A DNA stretch of 64,000 nucleotides from Puffinus mauretanicus (Eukaryota > Chordata > Aves > Procellariiformes > Procellariidae), in the NCBI GenBank assembly GCA_023333565.1, contig JAJKFH010003354.1, forward strand, positions 372,001 through 436,000. The letters run 5' to 3'. The notes beneath the pieces are model-generated. The model was not told where the DNA came from, searched no databases, and was given only the letters and a program-made list of their open reading frames with translations. A program made the translations under genes and the position numbers. Positions within the stretch are counted from its first letter, which is position 1. Each line of letters opens with the position of its first letter. This document shows, in pieces, positions 62,101 through 64,000 of the stretch.

Positions 62101-63873
62101 AGGCTCACTCACAGCTGGAGCTCTGGGTCCAGCAGCGTAGGAGAAGGGCTGCACTGAGTTAGAGTGAAGGTCCATCCATCCCAGCATCTCACCTCCAAGA
62201 GTGACCAACTTCCCTGGAGGTCCTGGGAACAACGCAAAAGCAGGATGTCCTGTGTGAGAGGTGATGTCTCATGGGTTTGATAGCTCTTGGTAGATTTTGC
62301 TTCCATGAATTTAGGCACCCCACATAAACCTTTAACACCCTCAAACCCTCTGGGCAGGGCATTGCACAGGTTAGTTAAGCAGCAGCTGGAAAATTACACC
62401 CTGTGATTTGTTTTGAAGCTGACCCCTGCTCATTTTATTTCCTCTTTACTTGTCCTTAGGTTAGACGAGACTACGAAGAATCCTCTTCATCTCGCCCTTG
62501 GCTTTTCTTTCTCTTATTTTAGCTTTGGTTTCATTTTCCAAAGCTAAAGGCTAAAAAAGAAAGGTCAAAAAAGCTTTTAGAAGCTCCTACTCCTCTCTTT
62601 CAGGGAGAAGCAGGTGGCCCTGGAGAACCAGGAGAGAGAGGAATCAGGGTAATAATTGTTATTATTATAATTTTCTGCCCGGGTGAGTGGTGGGGCATCA
62701 GGGGAGGCTGCTCTGCTGCTGCCCAGGCACCCCTGGTCTGTGCAGAAGGGGAGGGCTTCCTTCTCCAGCCCAACGAGAGTCCCCACTTAGAAACATCCAT
62801 GTGCAAATATTTCTTTCCTGAGTGAAAAAGCATAGAGGGCTAGCATTTTTCTTGATTGTTTTATTTTTTTGAGCTGCTGGATGTGCTCAAAAATAATTTC
62901 TGTTTGCTTCCCCGAATCCTTTCTTGCAGGGTCCGCCTGGACTCCCAGGACGGCCTGGAGAGCAGGGATTAAAAGGCGATACAGGACAACCTGGAAAGGA
63001 TGTAAGGCAATCCCTAAAGGAGCAGTTGAGAGAGGGAGGACTTGGGATAGTGCAATGCCAATCAAAGAAACAACCGTATTTTTTTCTGCCTTACAGTCTG
63101 CGAGGCATAGGAAGCTCTCTCCCTCTTTCCTGGGAAGGGGGTCTCCTCTTCAAAGGGGAGATTAGGGCTGTTTCTCCGTTCTTATTTAATTAGCTAAGCA
63201 CAAGTGAAACAGCAGGACTGTGCAGTGGGGGTTTCTGAGTGTGCAAAAACTTCCCCAGCCTCACATTGCTGGAAATCAAAGGCTTAACACTGCCTTAGTC
63301 TGGCGAGGGAGGGAAATGATGCACTTATGCTCTGTCTGTCTGATCTCCCTCTAAGAGCTTTGGAAAACACTGGCTAAGGTCAGCTACATTGTCAGAGGTC
63401 TCAAAGACATGGTGTTTCTACAAACTTTGTGCAACTGAGCAGCTGACTAGGGGAAAGTCCCTAATGAGCCTACCCACTGAGAAAGAGGCTAATAATCTCA
63501 CCCCTTATTAAATGTCAGAGAACTCCTCCACAGGAGAGATGTTGAAATCCAGGTTTCATTAGTTCAGCTGCATAAAGACGGGCTTTTTAGTCTTTATGGC
63601 AAGAAGAGGGGAGACTGCTGAGACCCCCTCCCCTACCATGGCTTGTTCTCATCCTGCCTCTCTCTCCACCTCCTAGGGAATCACTGGAGAGAAGGGAGAC
63701 AAGGGCGAATCTGTAGGTTTGCACGTTCCCATTTATAACCTTGCATGAGAGAGAGTCTGTTCGGGGACTAAAATGTTGAATTGCACCACTCACTGTTTTT
63801 TGGGGGGTGGGGGTATGGTGGTGTTGTATCTTCATAGGGTGAGCCTGGGCTGCCTGGGACTCCTGGAAGCATT
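14100..63873 (+). CDS. COL7A1: Collagen alpha-1(VII) chain (COL7A1 or COL7A1-like), 5' portion, 50 exons, incomplete at 3' end
   Basis: This entry spans the whole gene within the window; its exons are listed separately. The spliced product has a signal peptide (residues about 1-21), vWA1 (about 24-226), seven FN3 modules (227-868), a Thr/Pro/Ser linker (869-936), vWA2 (937-1137), a Cys-containing hinge (1138-1200) and an interrupted Gly-X-Y helix from about 1201 to 1612, where the window ends. From family knowledge, collagen VII is a secreted homotrimer that forms the anchoring fibrils joining epithelial basement membrane to the underlying stroma. Its N-terminal NC1 region (vWA and FN3 domains) binds basement-membrane partners. 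All exon phases join without a frameshift or stop. FACIT collagens XII, XIV and XX share vWA and FN3 domains but have a thrombospondin-N domain and short helices, which are not seen here. Orthologue versus paralogue is unresolved: helix interruptions argue for COL7A1, while the MIDAS pattern and FN3 number differ from human. Confidence 0.9.
14170..17614. other. Intron 1, no additional exon recognised
   Basis: A 3.4-kb intron bounded by GTATGT and TCAG. It contains a run of 16 A at 16589-16604. I saw no additional Gly-X-Y, FN3 or vWA coding segment in it. Confidence 0.6.
17615..17795 (+). CDS. COL7A1: Coding exon 2: vWA1, first part, degenerate MIDAS
   Basis: It begins in phase 1 and encodes a cysteine followed by the vWA beta-1 strand (VADILFLV), then an alpha helix and [15 protein letters not shown]. 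The human equivalent, as recalled, is CTRLYAADIVFLLDGSSSIG. Here the metal-binding DxSxS motif reads GQSQG, so the leading Asp and the last Ser are missing. It ends in phase 2 at a GTGGGT donor. Confidence 0.92.
18244..18403 (+). CDS. COL7A1: Coding exon 3: vWA1, second part
   Basis: It encodes [19 protein letters not shown] and continues through [15 protein letters not shown]. The KGGSLKIG loop corresponds to KGGNTRTG in human, so the MIDAS threonine is replaced by Leu (codon 18326-18328). The acceptor is CCCAG and the donor is GTAAGC, ending in phase 0. A 1.55-kb intron without recognised content follows. Confidence 0.92.
19954..20047 (+). CDS. COL7A1: Coding exon 4: vWA1, third part
   Basis: It encodes [20 protein letters not shown] and then a strand ending in VFAVG. 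ITDGKS is the conserved vWA motif, and its Asp (19972-19974) is the one remaining acidic MIDAS position in this domain. The donor GTACGT leaves phase 1. Confidence 0.93.
21141..21314 (+). CDS. COL7A1: Coding exon 5: vWA1, C-terminal part
   Basis: It encodes [20 protein letters not shown], then the last strand and helix and the cysteine motif SRRLCF. This follows human collagen VII (GIKNADPEELKRVASQPT..., SRRVC) closely and is among the strongest evidence for the family assignment. It ends in phase 1. Confidence 0.94.
21561..22231 (-). mobile_element. CR1 LINE, 5'-truncated, minus strand, inside intron 5
   Basis: The 3' tail signature ATCATAGAATCACAGGATCA lies at the left edge. Reading leftwards on the minus strand from about 22201, the reverse-transcriptase C-terminus ([16 protein letters not shown]..., [12 protein letters not shown]) is open for 176 codons, with a frame change near its end. 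The truncated right edge holds a 12-bp tandem duplication, CCGGCTGTCAAT, at 22208-22231. The element makes up about 40% of this intron and leaves the flanking exons intact. Confidence 0.93.
22981..23141 (+). CDS. COL7A1: Coding exon 6: FN3 module 1, first half
   Basis: It encodes [20 protein letters not shown], the core Trp, then [13 protein letters not shown]. This parallels human APRDLVLSEPSSQSLRVQW...GPVTGYKVQY. The donor GTAGAG leaves phase 0, unlike the other FN3 introns here, which are phase 1. Confidence 0.92.
24303..24432 (+). CDS. COL7A1: Coding exon 7: FN3 module 1, second half
   Basis: It encodes [20 protein letters not shown] followed by [16 protein letters not shown]. The L-x-P-x-T-x-Y-x-F-x-V pattern is the FN3 E-F strand signature, and YADALGES matches human YANSIGEA. 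It ends in phase 1 at GTGAGT. Confidence 0.93.
25862..25978 (+). CDS. COL7A1: Coding exon 8: FN3 module 2, first half
   Basis: It encodes [20 protein letters not shown], then [15 protein letters not shown], with the FN3 core Trp and the G-Y-K strand. It is in phase 1 at both ends (CAAAG acceptor, GTGAGT donor). Confidence 0.92.
26544..26699 (+). CDS. COL7A1: Coding exon 9: FN3 module 2, second half
   Basis: It encodes [20 protein letters not shown] and then [20 protein letters not shown]. The [12 protein letters not shown] pattern is typical of FN3 strands E and F. It ends in phase 1 at GTAAGA. Confidence 0.93.
27222..27338 (+). CDS. COL7A1: Coding exon 10: FN3 module 3, first half
   Basis: It encodes [20 protein letters not shown] followed by [12 protein letters not shown], with Trp and G-Y-R-L-T-W at the expected FN3 positions. 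N-E-T is a potential N-glycosylation sequon. It is in phase 1 at both ends. Confidence 0.93.
27339..29498. other. Intron within FN3 module 3, no additional exon recognised
   Basis: A 2.16-kb intron read for extra FN3 half-modules, because the gene has fewer modules than human. None was found. The middle is C-rich (about 28440-28640) with no coding signature. Confidence 0.6.
29499..29645 (+). CDS. COL7A1: Coding exon 11: FN3 module 3, second half
   Basis: It encodes [20 protein letters not shown], then [29 protein letters not shown] is a canonical FN3 motif. The donor is GTGAGT, in phase 1. Confidence 0.94.
29854..29973 (+). CDS. COL7A1: Coding exon 12: FN3 module 4, first half
   Basis: It encodes [20 protein letters not shown] and then [13 protein letters not shown]. 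The core Trp and the G-A-T-G-Y-R-V-A-W strand match FN3 modules of collagen VII. It is in phase 1 at both ends, and the intron before it is only 208 bases. Confidence 0.94.
30616..30774 (+). CDS. COL7A1: Coding exon 13: FN3 module 4, second half
   Basis: It encodes [20 protein letters not shown] followed by [21 protein letters not shown] is a possible N-glycosylation site. The T-E-Y-V-I-S-L pattern marks FN3 strand F. The donor is GTGAGT, in phase 1. Confidence 0.94.
31955..32083 (+). CDS. COL7A1: Coding exon 14: FN3 module 5, first half
   Basis: It encodes [20 protein letters not shown], the core Trp, then [14 protein letters not shown]. Residue spacing fits FN3 strands A to C'. It is in phase 1 at both ends. 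Confidence 0.93.
32395..32544 (+). CDS. COL7A1: Coding exon 15: FN3 module 5, second half
   Basis: It encodes [20 protein letters not shown], then [31 protein letters not shown] is the FN3 E-F signature. The acceptor has a strong T-rich tract, and the donor is GTATGT, in phase 1. Confidence 0.94.
33265..33390 (+). CDS. COL7A1: Coding exon 16: FN3 module 6, first half
   Basis: It encodes [20 protein letters not shown], the core Trp, then [14 protein letters not shown]. The pattern is the same as in the previous FN3 first halves. It is in phase 1 at both ends. Confidence 0.93.
33829..33975 (+). CDS. COL7A1: Coding exon 17: FN3 module 6, second half
   Basis: It encodes [20 protein letters not shown], then [18 protein letters not shown]. 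It carries a cysteine in strand F (TICM), the only FN3 cysteine I noticed in this gene. The acceptor is TCTTAG and the donor is GTGAGT, in phase 1. Confidence 0.93.
34920..35039 (+). CDS. COL7A1: Coding exon 18: FN3 module 7, first half
   Basis: It encodes [20 protein letters not shown], then [18 protein letters not shown]. This resembles the last FN3 of human collagen VII (LAWTPVSRASSYILSWRPL), which supports this being the terminal module. It is in phase 1 at both ends. Confidence 0.94.
35040..38197. other. Intron within FN3 module 7, longest of the FN3 region
   Basis: A 3.2-kb intron, partly A/T-rich, with T runs at 36506-36522 (17) and 37459-37473 (15). It holds a decayed LINE endonuclease-like segment on the minus strand (36300-36500). 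No FN3 half-module was recognised in it. Confidence 0.6.
36300..36500 (-). mobile_element. Decayed CR1-type LINE ORF2 endonuclease remnant
   Basis: The minus-strand frame reads LNCLYT, then [19 protein letters not shown], then LFQKDRS with GTGG. This resembles the start of CR1/L3-type ORF2, where LKCLYTNARS, DIIGITETWWD.S.DW and LFRKDRQGRRGGG occur in order. The frame stays open downstream to 36107, but that extension is not recognisable. It is older and more diverged than the other CR1 copies here. Confidence 0.55.
38198..38344 (+). CDS. COL7A1: Coding exon 19: FN3 module 7, second half
   Basis: It encodes [20 protein letters not shown], then [20 protein letters not shown]. This parallels the end of the last human FN3 (SSSQRVTGLEPGVSYIFSLTPVLDGVRGPEAS). 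The donor is GTATGA, in phase 1, and a 116-base intron follows. Confidence 0.94.
38461..38664 (+). CDS. COL7A1: Coding exon 20: Thr/Pro/Ser-rich linker between FN3-7 and vWA2
   Basis: This exon adds 68 residues rich in Thr, Pro, Ser and Leu (for example [20 protein letters not shown]) with no recognisable fold. Acceptor TTACAG and donor GTGAGT keep phase 1, so the exon fits cleanly between FN3-7 and vWA2. The composition suggests an extended, probably O-glycosylated spacer. As I recall human collagen VII, the last FN3 passes almost directly into the second vWA domain, so this looks lineage-specific. Confidence 0.85.
39002..39141 (+). CDS. COL7A1: Coding exon 21: vWA2, first part, complete DxSxS; GC splice donor
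   Basis: It encodes [20 protein letters not shown] and then [13 protein letters not shown]. The metal-binding motif D-E-S-S-S (39040-39054) is intact. The frame continues into the next exon only if the exon ends at CAG 39139-39141, which is followed by GCAAGA, a consensus-like GC donor. It ends in phase 0. Confidence 0.92.
40263..40386 (+). CDS. COL7A1: Coding exon 22: vWA2, second part
   Basis: It encodes [20 protein letters not shown] and later [18 protein letters not shown]. The GGNTKTG loop supplies the MIDAS threonine (40377-40379). It starts in phase 0 and ends in phase 1 at GTGTGT. Confidence 0.94.
41475..41549 (+). mobile_element. CR1 LINE 3' tail fragment in intron 22
   Basis: The 75 bases from GTTGGGTTGACGGTTGGACT through TTATGATTCTATGATTC match the terminal part of the other plus-strand CR1 copies in this window. 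It is a severely 5'-truncated insertion. Confidence 0.88.
41704..41847 (+). CDS. COL7A1: Coding exon 23: vWA2, third part
   Basis: It encodes [20 protein letters not shown], then [16 protein letters not shown]. The TDGRS motif carries the third MIDAS aspartate (41793-41795), completing a full metal site in this domain. It is in phase 1 at both ends. Confidence 0.94.
42166..42359 (+). CDS. COL7A1: Coding exon 24: vWA2, C-terminal part
   Basis: It encodes [20 protein letters not shown], then [14 protein letters not shown] and a final helix ending [10 protein letters not shown]. The cysteine pairs with position 2 of exon 21 in the usual vWA arrangement. It ends in phase 0 at GTGAGC. Confidence 0.94.
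42850..42981 (+). CDS. COL7A1: Coding exon 25: hinge with CGPWC, preceding the triple helix
   Basis: This is a 44-codon open segment between TGTAG and GTGAGA, in phase 0 at both ends. It encodes charged and proline-containing sequence ([20 protein letters not shown]) and ends [11 protein letters not shown]. The C-x-x-x-C pair has the same spacing as human EPCPVYCPKG just before the helix, which is the main reason to call the exon. The acceptor has a weak pyrimidine tract. Alternative in-phase acceptors at 42874 and 42898 would shorten it but keep the cysteines. Confidence 0.72.
42982..44200. other. Intron between the hinge exon and the helix-entry exon
   Basis: A 1.2-kb intron with no further coding segment recognised. 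Part of it (about 43218-43292) resembles short stretches in two other introns (see findings). Confidence 0.55.
44201..44275 (+). CDS. COL7A1: Coding exon 26: entry into the triple helix
   Basis: It encodes [20 protein letters not shown] followed by EKGER. The last two triplets (GEK GER) begin the collagenous domain. The acceptor is TCAAG and the donor GTGAGT, in phase 0 at both ends. Confidence 0.9.
44559..44639 (+). CDS. COL7A1: Coding exon 27: Gly-X-Y helix, 27 residues
   Basis: Nine uninterrupted triplets beginning [19 protein letters not shown] and ending GPPGLM. The exon starts on a whole Gly codon and ends at GTAGGT. It resembles human [19 protein letters not shown] near the helix start. 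Confidence 0.95.
44732..44758 (+). CDS. COL7A1: Coding exon 28: Gly-X-Y helix, 9 residues
   Basis: This is a 27-base exon encoding GLPGIQGDI, flanked by TTTTGCAG and GTAAGT. It is three regular triplets long. Confidence 0.93.
45058..45772 (+). mobile_element. CR1 LINE, 5'-truncated, plus strand, in intron 28
   Basis: It encodes the reverse-transcriptase C-terminus ([20 protein letters not shown], then [19 protein letters not shown]) with frame breaks, and ends in repeated GATTCTATGATTCTAT-type tail sequence. It is on the same strand as the gene and lies about 300 bases after exon 28. Confidence 0.94.
46994..47038 (+). CDS. COL7A1: Coding exon 29: Gly-X-Y helix, 15 residues
   Basis: It encodes [15 protein letters not shown], five regular triplets, between TTCCAG and GTGAGT. 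Confidence 0.95.
47768..47836 (+). CDS. COL7A1: Coding exon 30: helix with a conserved interruption
   Basis: It encodes [20 protein letters not shown] and then GPA. The [10 protein letters not shown] stretch breaks the triplet pattern at the place where human collagen VII has GQVIGGEGPGLPGRKGDPGPS. It is a full-Gly-start exon, in phase 0. Confidence 0.95.
47953..48039 (+). CDS. COL7A1: Coding exon 31: helix ending in the GISIK interruption
   Basis: Eight triplets ([19 protein letters not shown], then PQGPP) are followed by GISIK. Because the next exon starts with Gly, GISIK is a five-residue irregular unit. It sits where human has GTAMK, supporting homology to COL7A1. Confidence 0.95.
48722..48748 (+). 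CDS. COL7A1: Coding exon 32: Gly-X-Y helix, 9 residues
   Basis: This is a 27-base exon encoding GEPGDSGLR, between TTTCAG and GTAAGT. It corresponds to human GDKGDRGER after the preceding interruption. Confidence 0.93.
48914..48967 (+). CDS. COL7A1: Coding exon 33: Gly-X-Y helix, 18 residues
   Basis: It encodes [18 protein letters not shown], six regular triplets, between GTGCAG and GTGAGT. Confidence 0.95.
49549..50279 (+). mobile_element. CR1 LINE, 5'-truncated, plus strand, in intron 33
   Basis: The reverse-transcriptase C-terminus is open for most of its length ([20 protein letters not shown] onward). A stop codon interrupts it near 49953, where other copies read LYN. The element ends in AATGATTCTGTGATTCTA. 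It is the most complete CR1 copy in the window and makes up about a third of this 2.1-kb intron. Confidence 0.94.
51095..51166 (+). CDS. COL7A1: Coding exon 34: Gly-X-Y helix, 24 residues
   Basis: Eight regular triplets begin [19 protein letters not shown] and end PRGEK. The exon is flanked by TTTTCAG and GTCATT, the latter being a weaker but acceptable donor. Confidence 0.93.
51751..51810 (+). CDS. COL7A1: Coding exon 35: helix with a one-residue gap
   Basis: It encodes [20 protein letters not shown]. One triplet is short by a residue (G-T-G), a common type of imperfection in non-fibrillar helices. It lies between TTGCAG and GTGGGT. Confidence 0.93.
51993..52028 (+). CDS. COL7A1: Coding exon 36: Gly-X-Y helix, 12 residues
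   Basis: It encodes [12 protein letters not shown] in a 36-base exon, the characteristic collagen VII exon size, between TTTTCAG and GTGGGT. Confidence 0.94.
52029..53701. other. Intron 36, with a 2 x 24-bp direct repeat
   Basis: A 1.67-kb intron with no additional Gly-X-Y exon found. It contains the tandem duplication listed at 52552-52599. Confidence 0.6.
52552..52599. repeat. Tandem duplication, 2 x 24 bp
   Basis: GGGGTCATGGGGAGGAAAG with ATTTT is repeated immediately, with one mismatch (G to A at the ninth base). Confidence 0.88.
53702..53746 (+). CDS. COL7A1: Coding exon 37: helix with a Gly-to-Glu substitution
   Basis: It encodes [15 protein letters not shown]. The tenth codon (GAA, 53729-53731) occupies a position where a Gly is expected, so the helix reads GEE-EPI. 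It lies between TTTAG and GTGTGC, both phase 0. A single-base change from GGA would account for the break. Confidence 0.92.
54003..54255. repeat. A/T-rich (TATA)n-like region in intron 37
   Basis: About 250 bases consist almost only of A and T, with imperfect ATATAT units. It lies within the intron, well away from both splice sites. Confidence 0.85.
54427..54462 (+). CDS. COL7A1: Coding exon 38: Gly-X-Y helix, 12 residues
   Basis: It encodes [12 protein letters not shown], which keeps Gly at every third position (the extra Gly is in a Y position). It is a 36-base exon, between TTCCAG and GTGAGA. Confidence 0.93.
54463..55417. other. Intron 38, nothing recognised
   Basis: A 955-base intron with no exon, repeat or mobile element recognised. 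Confidence 0.55.
55418..55453 (+). CDS. COL7A1: Coding exon 39: Gly-X-Y helix, 12 residues
   Basis: It encodes [12 protein letters not shown], a 36-base exon between TTACAG and GTAAGT. Confidence 0.94.
55748..55783 (+). CDS. COL7A1: Coding exon 40: helix running into an interruption
   Basis: It encodes [12 protein letters not shown]. Together with the next exon (VLGPPG) this gives G-A-P-A-M-G, an insertion of two residues into the triplet register. It lies between TTGCAG and GTAACT. Confidence 0.9.
55784..56834. other. Intron 40, nothing recognised
   Basis: A 1.05-kb intron. I looked for extra Gly-X-Y exons and found none. Confidence 0.55.
56835..56867 (+). CDS. COL7A1: Coding exon 41: helix exon that starts out of register
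   Basis: It encodes [11 protein letters not shown] (33 bases). It is the only helix exon here that does not begin with Gly. Its first two residues complete the G-V-L triplet begun by the last Gly of exon 40. It lies between CCTCAG and GTAAGT. Confidence 0.9.
57205..57365 (-). mobile_element. Old CR1 LINE 3' fragment, minus strand, in intron 41
   Basis: The sequence GGCTGGAAGGGACTTCTGGA, then GTCCCACCTCCTGCTCAAA and GATGGAGATTTCCCCACCTC follows an older CR1 3' region in reverse orientation. The terminal ATTCTATG repeats are missing. Edges are approximate. Confidence 0.7.
57366..58127. other. Remainder of intron 41, nothing recognised
   Basis: No exon or further mobile element was recognised between the CR1 fragment and exon 42. 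Confidence 0.5.
58128..58199 (+). CDS. COL7A1: Coding exon 42: Gly-X-Y helix, 24 residues
   Basis: Eight regular triplets begin [18 protein letters not shown] and end GDKGEK. It lies between TCACAG and GTAATG. Confidence 0.95.
59019..59078 (+). CDS. COL7A1: Coding exon 43: helix with a one-residue gap
   Basis: It encodes [20 protein letters not shown]. The G-F-G step is a single-residue shortfall in the triplet pattern. It lies between TTGCAG and GTGAGT. Confidence 0.94.
59922..59957 (+). CDS. COL7A1: Coding exon 44: Gly-X-Y helix, 12 residues
   Basis: It encodes [12 protein letters not shown], a 36-base exon between CTGCAG and GTGAGT. Confidence 0.94.
59958..61068. other. Intron 44, nothing recognised
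   Basis: A 1.1-kb intron with no coding segment or mobile element recognised. Confidence 0.55.
61069..61149 (+). CDS. COL7A1: Coding exon 45: Gly-X-Y helix, 27 residues
   Basis: Nine regular triplets begin [19 protein letters not shown] and end ETGLRGKD. It lies between CTTTAG and GTAAGT. Confidence 0.95.
61150..62011. other. Intron 45, nothing recognised
   Basis: An 862-base intron with no coding segment recognised. Confidence 0.5.
62012..62047 (+). CDS. COL7A1: Coding exon 46: Gly-X-Y helix, 12 residues
   Basis: It encodes [12 protein letters not shown], a 36-base exon between TTATAG and GTAATC. Confidence 0.93.
62604..62648 (+). CDS. COL7A1: Coding exon 47: Gly-X-Y helix, 15 residues
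   Basis: It encodes [15 protein letters not shown], five regular triplets, between TTTCAG and GTAATA. Confidence 0.94.
62930..63001 (+). CDS. COL7A1: Coding exon 48: Gly-X-Y helix, 24 residues
   Basis: Eight regular triplets begin [19 protein letters not shown] and end QPGKD. It lies between TTGCAG and GTAAGG. Confidence 0.95.
63677..63712 (+). CDS. COL7A1: Coding exon 49: Gly-X-Y helix, 12 residues
   Basis: It encodes [12 protein letters not shown], a 36-base exon between CCTAG and GTAGGT. Confidence 0.93.
63838..63873 (+). CDS. COL7A1: Coding exon 50: Gly-X-Y helix, 12 residues, last exon in window
   Basis: It encodes [12 protein letters not shown] between TCATAG and GTGAGT. The open donor shows that the gene continues past the right edge of the window. 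Confidence 0.93.
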
Positions 63874-64000
63874 GTGAGTAATGCCTAATTCTGTTGTCTT
63901 ACACATTTTTTCAGGGAAGGGATATATTGAGATTTACCATGAATCCTGGGTACCACGGAGGACACATTGCCAGAACTTAGTGCTTGCAACAGTGCATGTT

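Noticed and set aside
14100..63873. Identity as a FACIT collagen (XII, XIV or XX)
   Set aside because: Those have a thrombospondin-N domain between the FN3/vWA array and short helices. Here vWA2 leads through a Cys hinge straight into a long interrupted helix, as in collagen VII.

Overview
The window looks like part of a bird chromosome. Several CR1 LINE fragments of the avian type are present: 3' ends carrying ATTCTATGATTCTA-like tails and reverse-transcriptase C-termini with the [18 protein letters not shown] signature. The exons are small and separated by GT..AG introns, and there is no bacterial-style gene packing. One gene explains almost all coding signal: a plus-strand type VII collagen gene (COL7A1 or a close COL7A1-like paralogue). 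I recognise 50 coding exons from 14100 to 63873. Joined, they give an open frame of about 4,836 nt (1,612 codons) with consistent splice phases. The gene runs off the right edge, so the rest of the triple helix and the C-terminal NC2/Kunitz region are not in this window.

Layout. 1-14029: no gene recognised. It holds a short CpG-rich stretch at the extreme left, one CR1 fragment on the minus strand and a small 18-bp tandem repeat. 14030-14169: first coding exon, with a short 5' leader containing upstream ATGs and a signal peptide. 17615-21314: four exons of the first von Willebrand A domain (vWA1). 22981-38344: seven fibronectin type III (FN3) modules, each split over two exons. 38461-38664: a Thr/Pro/Ser-rich linker exon. 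39002-42359: four exons of a second vWA domain (vWA2), including a GC-AG intron. 42850-42981: a small hinge exon with a Cys-x-x-x-Cys pair. 44201-63873: 25 exons that enter and encode the Gly-X-Y triple helix, mostly 27-87 nt and nearly all starting on a whole Gly codon.

The order vWA - FN3 - vWA - Cys hinge - long interrupted Gly-X-Y helix is that of the collagen VII alpha chain. Two early helix interruptions sit where I recall the human protein having them. The most notable features are: (1) the MIDAS metal site is lost in vWA1 and complete in vWA2, the reverse of human COL7A1 as I remember it; (2) seven FN3 modules rather than nine; (3) an extra mucin-like linker exon; (4) a GC-AG splice donor; (5) a Gly-to-Glu break in the helix. 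CR1 insertions have expanded several introns. I see no evidence for an unknown multi-gene system; what is new here is the domain evolution of a known matrix protein. Comparisons with human come from memory and were not computed.
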